64,000 bases of DNA from Ectopseudomonas guguanensis (GTDB taxonomy: Bacteria; Pseudomonadota; Gammaproteobacteria; Pseudomonadales; Pseudomonadaceae), in the NCBI RefSeq assembly GCF_900104265.1, contig NZ_FNJJ01000004.1, forward strand, positions 124,001 through 188,000, read 5' to 3'. This document shows, in pieces, positions 48,094 through 56,402 of the stretch. The notes under the pieces were generated by a model that searched no databases, was not told where the DNA came from, and was given only the letters and a program-made list of their open reading frames with translations. Position numbers and translations under genes: made by a program. Position 1 is the stretch's first letter. Every line of letters begins with the position of its first letter.

Positions 48094-49245
48094 ATGTTGA
48101 CCAAACCGCTTCGCAGCTGGCTGCTCTGCGCTGGCCTGTTGCTACCGACCCTCGGCCTCGCCGCGCCAGCCAAGCCCGACAGCGTGCAGGCCGCCATCGA
48201 CTGGGCGCAGCAGCAGCCCCTGGCGCACAAGGGCAAGCCTCATGGCGACGCCAAGCCGCTGGTCATCGCCCACCGCGGCGCCAGCGGTTACGTCCCGGAA
48301 CACACCCTGGCCGCCTACGCCCTGGCCATCCTGCAGGGCGCGGATTACGTCGAGCCGGACCTGGTGATGACCCGCGACGGCCAGCTGGTGGCCCGTCATG
48401 ACAACGAGCTGGGGCTGACTACCGACGTGGCGCAGCGTCCGGAGTTCGCCAGCCGCAAGCGCACCCAGACGGTGGATGGCGTCAGCCTGGAAGGCTGGTT
48501 CAGCGAGGACTTCAGCCTGGCCGAACTCAAGACCCTGCGCGCCATCGAGCGCATCCCGCAGGTACGTCCGGCCAACACCCGTTTCGACGGCCAGTTCGAG
48601 ATTCCCACCCTGCAGGAGATCATCGACCTGGTTAAGAGCCTGCAGCTCAGCCAGCAGCGGGTCATCGGCCTGTATCCGGAAACCAAGCACCCGACCCACT
48701 TCCAGCAGATCGGCCTGGCCATGGAGCAGCCGCTGGTCAAGGTACTCAAGCGCAACGGTTACAACAGCGCCAAGGCGCCGGTGTACATCCAGTCCTTCGA
48801 GGTGGAGAACCTCAAGACCCTCAGCCGTCTGACCCAGGTGCGCCTGGTGCAACTGCTGTGGACCGAGGGCCAGCCCTATGACCAGCAGGTGCTCGGCAGC
48901 GGCCTGAGCTACACGCAGATGATCACGCCCAAGGGCCTGAAGGCCATCGCCCGCTACGCCAGCGGCATCGGCCCGGAGAAAGGCATGGTCATCCCGCGCG
49001 ATGCCGCCGGCAATCTGACCACGCCCACCAGCCTGGTGCGTGACGCTCATGCGGCCAAGCTCAAGGTCCACCCCTACACCTTCCGCGCCGAGAACGCCTT
49101 CCTGCCCACCAGCCTGCGCAACGGCAGCGAGCCAGCCGAGCGCGGCGATATCGAGGCCGAACTGCGCGCCTTCCTCGCCACCGGCATCGATGGCCTGTTC
49201 ATCGACCAGCCGGACATCGCCGTGCGCCTGCGCGAGCAGCGCTGA
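48094..49245 (+). CDS. glpQ: Periplasmic glycerophosphodiester phosphodiesterase
   Basis: This 383-residue exported GDPD releases glycerol 3-phosphate from glycerophosphodiesters. It has a signal peptide (LLCAGLLLPTLGLAAP) and the catalytic segments IAHRGASGYVPEHTLAAY and YVEPDLVMTRDGQLVARHDNEL, including the His pair and acidic metal ligands. Further segments are LYPETKHP and the C-terminal IDGLFIDQPDIA. AGGAGG directly before ATG 48094 fixes the start. A hairpin follows the gene. Confidence 0.93.
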   Translation: MLTKPLRSWLLCAGLLLPTLGLAAPAKPDSVQAAIDWAQQQPLAHKGKPHGDAKPLVIAHRGASGYVPEHTLAAYALAILQGADYVEPDLVMTRDGQLVARHDNELGLTTDVAQRPEFASRKRTQTVDGVSLEGWFSEDFSLAELKTLRAIERIPQVRPANTRFDGQFEIPTLQEIIDLVKSLQLSQQRVIGLYPETKHPTHFQQIGLAMEQPLVKVLKRNGYNSAKAPVYIQSFEVENLKTLSRLTQVRLVQLLWTEGQPYDQQVLGSGLSYTQMITPKGLKAIARYASGIGPEKGMVIPRDAAGNLTTPTSLVRDAHAAKLKVHPYTFRAENAFLPTSLRNGSEPAERGDIEAELRAFLATGIDGLFIDQPDIAVRLREQR

Positions 49246-49257
49246 GTCGCGCCATGA

Positions 49258-49289
49258 CGGATCAGGGGTTATCCTCAACCCCTGATCCG
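49258..49289. terminator. Hairpin between glpQ and the DUF2868 gene
   Basis: Perfect 13-base arms CGGATCAGGGGTT and AACCCCTGATCCG enclose ATCCTC, just after the glpQ stop. There is no T-run, so termination is uncertain. The GTG start of the next gene lies 17 bases after it. Confidence 0.5.
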
Positions 49290-49305
49290 CACGACGAGAC
49301 GCCGC

Positions 49306-50697
49306 GTGACTGACGCCTCCTCCCCTACGCCCCTGCAACGCCTCTGGCTCAGCGAGACCATTCGCCTGCGCGAGGAACACGCCGGCCCGCTCGAAGACGC
49401 CGAGGCCAATCGCCTGGCCCGCGCCGAGAACGGCGACCTGGCCGAGCGCATCCAGCATCGCGCCCTGCTGCTGGCCCGCCGTGACGGGCAGTGGCAGGCG
49501 CTGCTGCACTGGCTGCAGGGCGCCCGCCTGGCCGGCTTGCTGCTGGCCCTGCTGGCCCTGCTCAGCGGCGCAGGACTGGCCTTGACGGCGCTGGGCGACG
49601 GGCGTCAGCCGGTCAATGTGTTCTGGGTCCTGGGCAGCCTGCTCGGGCTCAACCTGCTGATGTTGCTTGGCTGGCTGCTCGGCCTGCTGCTGACCCGCGA
49701 CCACCCCGGCGCACTCGGTCGTCTGTGGCTATGGCTCAGCGAGAAGCTGGCGCGCGACGCCAGCGCCGCGCAATTGGCCCCGGCCCTGCTGCTGATGCTG
49801 CAACGCCAGCGCCTGACTCGCTGGGGCCTGGGCCTGCTGGTCAACGGCCTGTGGACGCTGGCCATGCTCGCCGCGCTGACCACCCTGTTGCTGCTGCTCG
49901 CCACCCGCCGCTACGGCTTCGTCTGGGAGACCACCATCCTCGCTGGCGACACCTTCATCGCCCTGACCCAGGCCATCGGCGCCCTGCCCGCGCTGCTCGG
50001 CTTCAGCCTGCCGGACATCGACGTCATTCGCGCCAGCGGCGACGCCGCCATCGCCAGCGAAGCCGCCCGGCAGAGCTGGGCCGGCTGGCTGGTCGGCGTG
50101 GTGCTGGTCTATGGCCTGCTGCCACGCCTGCTGCTGGCGCTGCTGTGCCTGTGGCGCTGGCAGTCGGGCACGCGCAGGCTGCGTCTGGATCTCGACCTGC
50201 CGGGCTACAGCCTGCTGCGACAGCGCCTGCAACCGGATAGCGAACGCCTCGGCGTCTGCGACCTGGCGCCAGCCGCTCTGCACCAACCGCAAGGCGGCGT
50301 CAGCGCACAACCCGGTAGTGGCGCCCTCCTGATCGGCCTGGAACTGGACGAGCGCCGCCCCTGGCCACCGCTGCCGCTACCGAAGGGCGTGGCCGATGCC
50401 GGGGTGATCGACAGCCGCGAACAGCGCCGCCAGTTGCTCGAACAGCTGACCCGTTTCCCGCCCCAGCGCCTGGCCATCGTCTGCGATCCACGCCGCTCGC
50501 CGGATCGCGGCACGCTGGCGCTGCTCGGCGAACTGGCACGCTCGTCTTCTGCCACACGCATCTGGTTGCTGCCGCCAGCGCCCGGCGAATGCCTGGACAG
50601 CGCCCGCCTGGCGGACTGGCACCAGGCCCTCGGCACGCTGGGACTGCCCCATGGCGACACCGCGCCGCTGAACTGGCTGGAGACAGGGCATGACTAG
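49306..50697 (+). CDS. DUF2868 family membrane protein
   Basis: This 463-residue protein starts with GTG 49306. It has four membrane helices: about 67-90, 103-128, 170-200 and 257-284. Cytoplasmic flanks include an arginine-rich N-terminus and a C-terminal domain of about 180 residues with a P-loop-less a/b appearance. It pairs with a DUF3482 GTPase gene downstream; the two families are regularly adjacent, as I recall. The joint function is unknown. A REP pair separates the two genes. Confidence 0.82.
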   Translation: MTDASSPTPLQRLWLSETIRLREEHAGPLEDAEANRLARAENGDLAERIQHRALLLARRDGQWQALLHWLQGARLAGLLLALLALLSGAGLALTALGDGRQPVNVFWVLGSLLGLNLLMLLGWLLGLLLTRDHPGALGRLWLWLSEKLARDASAAQLAPALLLMLQRQRLTRWGLGLLVNGLWTLAMLAALTTLLLLLATRRYGFVWETTILAGDTFIALTQAIGALPALLGFSLPDIDVIRASGDAAIASEAARQSWAGWLVGVVLVYGLLPRLLLALLCLWRWQSGTRRLRLDLDLPGYSLLRQRLQPDSERLGVCDLAPAALHQPQGGVSAQPGSGALLIGLELDERRPWPPLPLPKGVADAGVIDSREQRRQLLEQLTRFPPQRLAIVCDPRRSPDRGTLALLGELARSSSATRIWLLPPAPGECLDSARLADWHQALGTLGLPHGDTAPLNWLETGHD

Positions 50698-50722
50698 AGA
50701 GCCGCAGGCACACGGCCTTCAT

Positions 50723-50790
50723 GTAGGAGCGAGCTCTGCTCGCGAACCATGGCAAACGGCAAAAGCTTCGCGAGCAGAGCTCGCTCCTAC
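50723..50790. repeat. REP pair, family D (GTAGGAGCGAGCTCTGCTCGCGAA)
   Basis: Two exact inverted copies of the 22-24 base core (50725-50746 and about 50767-50790) form a long hairpin between the DUF2868 and DUF3482 genes. It is the only occurrence in the window. Confidence 0.85.
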
Positions 50791-50838
50791 CCCAATGCCC
50801 ACTCTGTTGCCTCCGAGCTACCCGGCCGAGACCACGCC

Positions 50839-52221
50839 ATGAGCCCACCACTGAAACTCGCCCTGGTCGGCCATACCAACGTCGGCAAGACCTCGCTGCT
50901 GCGCACCCTGACCCGCGACGTGGAGTTCGGCGAAGTCTCGCCGCGCGCCAGCACCACGCGCCATGTCGAGGGTGCGCGCCTGTCGGTGGATGGCCAGGCG
51001 CTGCTGGAGCTGTACGACACCCCCGGCCTGGAGGACGCCATTGCCCTGCTCGATTACCTGGAGCGCCTCGACCGCCCCGGCGAGCGGCTGGACGGCCCGG
51101 CGCGCCTGGCCCGCTTCCTCGAAGGCAGCGAGGCGCGCCAGCGCTATGAGCAGGAGGCCAAGGTGCTGCGCCAGTTGCTGGCCTCCGACGCCGGCCTGTA
51201 CGTGATCGACGTGCGCGAGCCGGTGCTGGCCAAGTACCGCGACGAACTGGCGGTGCTGACCATGTGTGGCCGCCCGCTGCTGCCGGTGCTCAACTTCGTC
51301 GCCAGCGCCAGCCACCGCGAAGGCGAGTGGCGCGAGGCCCTGGCGCGTCTCGGCCTGCACGCGCTGGTGGCGTTCGACAGCGTGGCGCCGCCGGAGGATG
51401 GCGAACGGCGTCTCTACGAAAGCCTCGCCCTGCTGCTGGAGCGCTCGCGCCCGCAGTTGCAACGCCTGATCGAGGATCACGAAGCGCAGCGCCGCACGCG
51501 GCGTCAGGCCGGTCAGCGCCTGATCGCCGAGCTGCTGATCGACTGCGCCGCCTGCCGCCGCAGCGTCGCTGCTCAGCCGTTGCTGGAGCAGGCCGCCGTG
51601 AACGAGCTGCGTGCAGCCATTCGCCAGCGCGAACAGCGCTGCGTCGAGGCCCTGCTGCGCCTGTACGCCTTCCGCAGCAGCGATGCCAAGGCGGCCGACC
51701 TGCCGCTGCTGGACGGTCGCTGGGGCGACGATCTGTTCAACCCGGAAACCCTCAAGCAGCTGGGCATCAAGGTCGGCGGCGGCATGGCCGCAGGTGCTGC
51801 CACCGGCGTAGGGGTCGATCTGCTGGTCGGCGGCATCACCCTCGGCGCGGCTGCCGCATTGGGCGCGGTGATCGGCGGCAGCGCGCAGACACTGCGCAAT
51901 TACGGGGAACGACTGAAGGGAAAACTCAAGGGCCAGCGCGAACTGACCGTCGACGACGCCGTGCTGCGCCTGCTCGCCCTGCGTCAGCAGCAACTGCTGG
52001 CGGCACTGGATAAACGCGGCCACGCCGCGATGGACGCCATCACCCTCCACGCCCCGCAGGAAACCCTGTGGCGCCAGGGCAAGCTGCCCGCCCCGTTGAA
52101 CGTGGCACGCGCCCATCCCGAATGGTCGTCGCTCAACCCCGGCGCACGCCTGGAAGAGGCCGAACGCGCCGAGCAGGTAGAGCGTTTGTGCAGTGAAATC
52201 GCCTTGCAAGCGGTGGGCTGA
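50839..52221 (+). CDS. GTPase with DUF3482 domain
   Basis: This 460-residue protein has an N-terminal TRAFAC GTPase domain (residues 1-180) with P-loop GHTNVGKTSLL, a switch-type LYDTPGLEDAI and a later region VLNFVASAS in place of the usual NKxD. The C-terminal DUF3482 domain has a glycine-rich, membrane-active stretch (GGGMAAGAATGVGVDLLVGGITLGAAAALGAV split over about residues 312-345). The last three codons and the stop lie inside a family A REP copy. The function is unknown. Confidence 0.85.
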   Translation: MSPPLKLALVGHTNVGKTSLLRTLTRDVEFGEVSPRASTTRHVEGARLSVDGQALLELYDTPGLEDAIALLDYLERLDRPGERLDGPARLARFLEGSEARQRYEQEAKVLRQLLASDAGLYVIDVREPVLAKYRDELAVLTMCGRPLLPVLNFVASASHREGEWREALARLGLHALVAFDSVAPPEDGERRLYESLALLLERSRPQLQRLIEDHEAQRRTRRQAGQRLIAELLIDCAACRRSVAAQPLLEQAAVNELRAAIRQREQRCVEALLRLYAFRSSDAKAADLPLLDGRWGDDLFNPETLKQLGIKVGGGMAAGAATGVGVDLLVGGITLGAAAALGAVIGGSAQTLRNYGERLKGKLKGQRELTVDDAVLRLLALRQQQLLAALDKRGHAAMDAITLHAPQETLWRQGKLPAPLNVARAHPEWSSLNPGARLEEAERAEQVERLCSEIALQAVG

Positions 52222-52276
52222 AGCCCACCCTACAGGCGTATATCGAAGCCCCGCGTAGGGTGGGCTTCAGCCCACC
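52212..52276. repeat. REP pair, family A, on the 3' side of the RAYT gene
   Basis: Perfect copies at 52212-52233 (inverted) and 52255-52276 (direct) flank 21 bases. The left copy contains the stop codon of the DUF3482 gene (TGA 52219-52221). The right copy ends 28 bases from the stop of the RAYT gene. Confidence 0.9.
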
Positions 52277-52303
52277 TCTTCACCGCCAACACACAAGCAA
52301 CTG

Positions 52304-52831
52304 CTACTCCCCAAACTCCCCATCACCATCATTCCACCCACCCCAATCTGCCGGCAGCAGCCCACGCGCGACATAACGGTGGAAGCTCGAATAAGGCCAG
52401 TCACCAACCTGGCTCACCAGCCCATGCTTGACAGGGTTGAAATGGATGTAATCGACGTGCCTCGCGAGATCATCCTCATCTTTAATGCGGTGCTCCCAGA
52501 AGCGTCTCTGCCAGACGCCCTTCTCACGCTTTCTGGATTTGCTGGCGCTGACGCTAGCCATGGCGGGTAGCGCACGCGAGAACTGGCTTTTGATCAATGC
52601 CCAACGCAGGGAATAGTCGCGGTCATCCTCAGGCAGCTCCCAAACAGCATGCAGATGGTCGGGCAGGACGCAGATGGCGACGGTCTTGAACGGCATGCGC
52701 TTGCTGGCCTCGCCGTAGATCTGGCGCAGCAGCGCAATTTCTTCCACCAGTATGCGGGAACGACGATCAGCGAGAGTGACCGTGAAGAAGTAGGTTGCAC
52801 CGGCAATCCGTTCGCGGCGGTAGTGGGGCAT
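52304..52831 (-). CDS. REP-associated tyrosine transposase (RAYT)
   Basis: This 175-residue IS200/IS605-like (Y1) single-strand transposase has the metal-binding His-hydrophobic-His as PDHLHAVWEL (His59, His61). The catalytic tyrosine is Tyr128 in DYIHFNPVKHG, and GVWQRRFWEHRI is the REP-binding-type motif of RAYT proteins. ATG 52831 (MPHYRRERIAGATYFFTV) was preferred over a TTG two codons upstream. Family A REP pairs lie on both sides, so the gene and its repeats form one mobile-derived unit. Confidence 0.92.
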   Translation of the reverse strand: MPHYRRERIAGATYFFTVTLADRRSRILVEEIALLRQIYGEASKRMPFKTVAICVLPDHLHAVWELPEDDRDYSLRWALIKSQFSRALPAMASVSASKSRKREKGVWQRRFWEHRIKDEDDLARHVDYIHFNPVKHGLVSQVGDWPYSSFHRYVARGLLPADWGGWNDGDGEFGE

Positions 52832-52885
52832 GGGCAATCCTTTGCCTGTTGGGTGTCGGTGAAGGGGCAGGCGGCATGGTGGATC

Positions 52886-52939
52886 GGTGGGCTGAAGCCC
52901 ACCCTACATCCTGGCCGGTAGGGTGGGCTTTAGCCCACC
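52886..52939. repeat. REP pair, family A, on the 5' side of the RAYT gene
   Basis: Copies at 52886-52907 (inverted) and 52918-52939 (direct; one base change, CTTTAG for CTTCAG) lie between the RAYT gene and thyA. Together with 52212-52276 they bracket the transposase gene. Confidence 0.9.
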
Positions 52940-52959
52940 AGAGCCCACCCAATTCCATC

Positions 52960-53754
52960 TCAGACGGCCACCGGCGCCTTGATATGCGGGTGCGCCTCAT
53001 AGCCGACCAGCTCGAAGTCCTCGAACCTGAAGGCCAGCAGGTCCTTCACCTCGGGGTTGAGCTTCATGGTCGGCAGCGGCAGCGGCTGGCGGGTCAGCTG
53101 CAGGTCGGCCTGCTCGATATGGTTGGCGTACAGGTGGCAGTCGCCGCCGGTCCAGATAAACTCGCCCGGCTGCAGGTCGCACACCTGCGCCACCATCAAT
53201 GTCAGCAGCGCGTAGCTGGCGATGTTGAAGGGCACGCCAAGGAAGATGTCCGCCGAACGCTGATACAGCTGGCAGGAGAGCTTGCCGTCGGCCACGTAGA
53301 ACTGGAACAGCGCATGGCACGGTGGCAGGGCCATCTGGTCGACCAGCGCCGGGTTCCAGGCCGAGACGATCAGGCGGCGCGAGTCCGGGTTCTTCCTGAT
53401 CATCTCGATCAGTTTGGCGATCTGGTCGATGGACTCGCCATTGGGCGCCGGCCAGCTGCGCCACTGGTAGCCGTAGACCGGGCCGAGTTCGCCGTTCTCG
53501 TCGGCCCACTCGTCCCAGATGCTGACGCCGTTGTCCTTGAGGTACTTGATGTTGGTGTCGCCCTGCAGGAACCACAGCAGCTCGTGGATGATCGAGCGCA
53601 GGTGACACTTCTTGGTGGTGACGATGGGGAAGCCATCGGCCAGGTCGAAGCGCATCTGGTAGCCGAACACGCTGTATGTGCCGGTACCGGTGCGGTCTTC
53701 CTTGAAGGTGCCGTGCTCGCGCACGTGGCGCATCAGGTCGAGGTACTGTTTCAT
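52960..53754 (-). CDS. thyA: Thymidylate synthase ThyA
   Basis: ThyA methylates dUMP to dTMP using methylene-tetrahydrofolate. The 264-residue protein has the catalytic cysteine in [11 protein letters not shown], the dUMP-binding segments [14 protein letters not shown] and [20 protein letters not shown], and the C-terminal end in KAPVAV. Length is standard. Its start overlaps the lgt stop (TGATG), so lgt and thyA are co-translated. Confidence 0.98.
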   Translation of the reverse strand: MKQYLDLMRHVREHGTFKEDRTGTGTYSVFGYQMRFDLADGFPIVTTKKCHLRSIIHELLWFLQGDTNIKYLKDNGVSIWDEWADENGELGPVYGYQWRSWPAPNGESIDQIAKLIEMIRKNPDSRRLIVSAWNPALVDQMALPPCHALFQFYVADGKLSCQLYQRSADIFLGVPFNIASYALLTLMVAQVCDLQPGEFIWTGGDCHLYANHIEQADLQLTRQPLPLPTMKLNPEVKDLLAFRFEDFELVGYEAHPHIKAPVAV

Positions 53755-54554
53755 CAGGCGGCTCCTTGTACGGGCTGGCGCTTGTAGGCGTAGGCGATCA
53801 GGCCGATGCCGCCGAGAATCATCGGCAGGCAGAGGATCTGCCCCATGGTCAGCCAGCCCCAGGCCAGGTAGCCCAGCTGGGCATCCGGCACACGGACGAA
53901 CTCGACGATGAAGCGGAACACGCCGTAGCAGGCGGCGAACATGCCGGACACGGCCATGGTCGGCCGCGGTTTGCGCGAATAGAACCAGAGGATGGTGAAC
54001 AGCGCCACGCCCTCCAGGGCGAACTGGTACAGCTGCGACGGATGGCGCGCCAGTTGCTGCGGATCGGTGGGGAAGACCATCGCCCAGGGCACGTCAGTGG
54101 CCTTGCCCCACAGCTCGGCGTTGATGAAGTTGCCGATGCGTCCGGCGCCCAGACCGATGGGTACCAACGGGGCGATGAAGTCCATCAGCTCGAAGAAGCT
54201 CTTGCCGTTGCGCTTGCCGAACCACCAGGTCGCCAGCATCACCCCGATCAGCCCGCCGTGGAAGGACATGCCGCCTTCCCAGACTCGCAGGATCTTCGCC
54301 GGCTCGGCGACATAGGCGGCAAAGTCATAGAAGAACACGTAACCCAGGCGCCCTCCGAGAATCACCCCCATGGCCACCCAGAACACCAGATCGGACAGCT
54401 TTTCCTTGCTCCAGCTGGCGTCGAAACGCTCCAGCCGGCGCGAAGCCAGCCACCAGGCACCTCCAATACCCACCAGGTACATCAGGCCGTACCAGTGGAT
54501 TTTCAGGGGGCCGAGGGCAATGGCCACCGGGTCGATCTGCGGATAAGGCAGCAT
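53754..54554 (-). CDS. lgt: Prolipoprotein diacylglyceryl transferase Lgt
   Basis: Lgt attaches diacylglycerol to the lipobox cysteine of prelipoproteins at the inner membrane. The 266-residue protein has seven predicted helices, [13 protein letters not shown] (the essential His region) and the signature [17 protein letters not shown]. It is upstream of thyA and downstream of a TauE/SafE gene on the same strand, as in other pseudomonads. Confidence 0.97.
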   Translation of the reverse strand: MLPYPQIDPVAIALGPLKIHWYGLMYLVGIGGAWWLASRRLERFDASWSKEKLSDLVFWVAMGVILGGRLGYVFFYDFAAYVAEPAKILRVWEGGMSFHGGLIGVMLATWWFGKRNGKSFFELMDFIAPLVPIGLGAGRIGNFINAELWGKATDVPWAMVFPTDPQQLARHPSQLYQFALEGVALFTILWFYSRKPRPTMAVSGMFAACYGVFRFIVEFVRVPDAQLGYLAWGWLTMGQILCLPMILGGIGLIAYAYKRQPVQGAA

Positions 54555-54564
54555 CAGGAACTCC

Positions 54565-55347
54565 TTAGATCAGAAAACTCAGGCCCACACTGAACAACAG
54601 CAGGGCGAACAGACGTTTGAGCAGACGCGGCGACAGGCGATGAGCCAGACGCGCGCCGAAACGGGCAAAGAACATGCTGGTCAACGCAATCCCGAGCAAT
54701 GCCGGGAGATAGATGAAGCCGACGCTCCACTGCGGCAGATTCGGATTCCCCCAGCCGGTAAACATGAAACTCAGCGCGCCGGCGATGGCGATCGGCAAAC
54801 CACAGGCTGCCGAGGTGGCCACCGCCTGCTGCATCGGTACGCTGCGCCAGACCAGAAAGGGCACGGTCAACGAACCACCGCCGATGCCGAAGATGGCCGA
54901 AGCCCAGCCGATCACCCCGCCAGCCACCGCCAGCGTCGGCTTGCCTGGGACATCGCCACTGGCCTTGGGTTTCAGGTCCAGCGCCATCTGCACGGCGATG
55001 ACGATGGCGAAGGTGCCGATGATCTTCTGCAGCAGCGGCCCCTGAATCAGCGCCGCGGTCAGCGCCCCCAGCGCCGCACCGAGCAGGATACCCAGGCTCA
55101 GCCAGCGAAACAGCGGCCAGCGCACCGCGCCCTTGCGGTGATGTTCGAGCAGCGAATTGATCGAGGTAAAGACGATGGTCGCCAGCGAGGTGCCTACAGC
55201 CAGATGGGTGAGGATCTCGCTCGGCATGCCTTGCGAGGTGAAGCTCAACACCAGTACCGGCACGATGATCAACCCGCCACCCACGCCGAACAGGCCAGCC
55301 AGCACACCGGCGGCCGCACCCAGCACCAGGTAGAGCAGCAGTTCCAT
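54565..55347 (-). CDS. TauE/SafE family sulfite/anion exporter
   Basis: This 260-residue membrane protein of the TauE/SafE family has two repeats, each beginning with a GxGGG motif: [15 protein letters not shown] near 17-31 and [15 protein letters not shown] near 147-161. About eight helices are predicted. The family exports sulfite, sulfoacetate or similar anions; which one here is unknown. The start at ATG 55347 places the first helix at the N-terminus. It corresponds to PA0340. Confidence 0.9.
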   Translation of the reverse strand: MELLLYLVLGAAAGVLAGLFGVGGGLIIVPVLVLSFTSQGMPSEILTHLAVGTSLATIVFTSINSLLEHHRKGAVRWPLFRWLSLGILLGAALGALTAALIQGPLLQKIIGTFAIVIAVQMALDLKPKASGDVPGKPTLAVAGGVIGWASAIFGIGGGSLTVPFLVWRSVPMQQAVATSAACGLPIAIAGALSFMFTGWGNPNLPQWSVGFIYLPALLGIALTSMFFARFGARLAHRLSPRLLKRLFALLLFSVGLSFLI

Positions 55348-55547
55348 CGACACCCCCAAAAACAAAGCGGCATGGTAACGGAATTGCCTGGGCAACGGCA
55401 GGCTCCGGGCGTCGGGGACAGGCGATTGCGCCCCCTGCGGCTTGCGAAGCGATGGCGATACTGAGAATGAATGTGCATCTGATAGCTAGAACGCCAGCTT
55501 ATCGCTCGTGCTAGCCTGCTAGGCGACACTCACACCAGGATCGCCCC

Positions 55548-56294
55548 ATGTGCCTGATCGTTCTTGCCTGGCGCCCCGGTCATCCGCAGCCGCTGCTGCT
55601 GGCCGCCAATCGTGACGAATTCTACAGCCGCCCAGCCTGGCCCCTGCGCGAATGGGAGGACGCCCCCGGCCTGTTCGCCGGGCGTGACCTGCAGGCAGGC
55701 GGCACCTGGCTGGGAGTAACCGCGGACGGGCGCTTCGCCGCGCTGACCAATATCCGCGACCCCAGCCAGCCGCCCGGACGGCGTTCGCGTGGCGAGCTGC
55801 CGGTCGACTTCCTGCGCGGCACGCTGGAGCCCCAGGCCTACCTGCAGCGAGTGGCGAGCAAAGCCGCGGATTACGCCGGTTTCAACCTGCTGCTCGGCGA
55901 TAGCCGACAGCTCTGGTACTACAACAGCCAGGAAGACCAGCCGCGCCCCCTGGCGGAAGGCCTCTACGGCCTGTCCAACGCCAGGCTGGACAGCCCCTGG
56001 CCCAAGCTACAACGGGCCAAGGCCGCGCTGGAGAACTGCCTGGACGCACCGCACAGCGAACGTCTGCTGGCCCTGCTGGCGGATACCACGCAGCCCGCCG
56101 AACACCTGTTGCCCGACACCGGCGTCGGCCCGGCGGTGGAACGCCTGCTGGCCACCAGCTTCATCGCCAGCGCCAACTACGGCACGCGCGCCAGCTCCGC
56201 GCTGCTGCTCGGCGCCGACGGTAATTGGGAAATGGTCGAGCGCAGTTTCGGGCCACATGGCGCGCCACTGGGCGAGGTTGCCGTGCGCAGATAG
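55548..56294 (+). CDS. NRDE-family (TANGO2-like) protein
   Basis: This 248-residue protein starts MCLIVLAWRPGHPQPLLLAANRDEF, giving the conserved N-terminal cysteine and the NRDE motif. LTNIRDPSQPPGRRSRGEL and YGLSNARLDSPWPK are typical of the family, which has a putative Ntn-hydrolase fold. Homologues have been linked to heme trafficking (TANGO2/HtpA-like); whether this applies here is not known. Confidence 0.88.
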   Translation: MCLIVLAWRPGHPQPLLLAANRDEFYSRPAWPLREWEDAPGLFAGRDLQAGGTWLGVTADGRFAALTNIRDPSQPPGRRSRGELPVDFLRGTLEPQAYLQRVASKAADYAGFNLLLGDSRQLWYYNSQEDQPRPLAEGLYGLSNARLDSPWPKLQRAKAALENCLDAPHSERLLALLADTTQPAEHLLPDTGVGPAVERLLATSFIASANYGTRASSALLLGADGNWEMVERSFGPHGAPLGEVAVRR

Positions 56295-56354
56295 GTGCGG
56301 ATGATGCCTGCCCCGGACGGGGCAGTGCGAGCGGGCGTGGGCAGAAGGGCCGCT

Positions 56355-56375
56355 GGTGCGCACGGCGCACCCTAC
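56355..56375. repeat. REP element, family C (inverted)
   Basis: A single inverted copy (GGTGCGCACGGCGCACCCTAC) lies between the convergent NRDE and ptsP genes. Confidence 0.75.
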
Positions 56376-56402
56376 GATCTGTTCAGCCCTGCGGCTGCTT
56401 TT

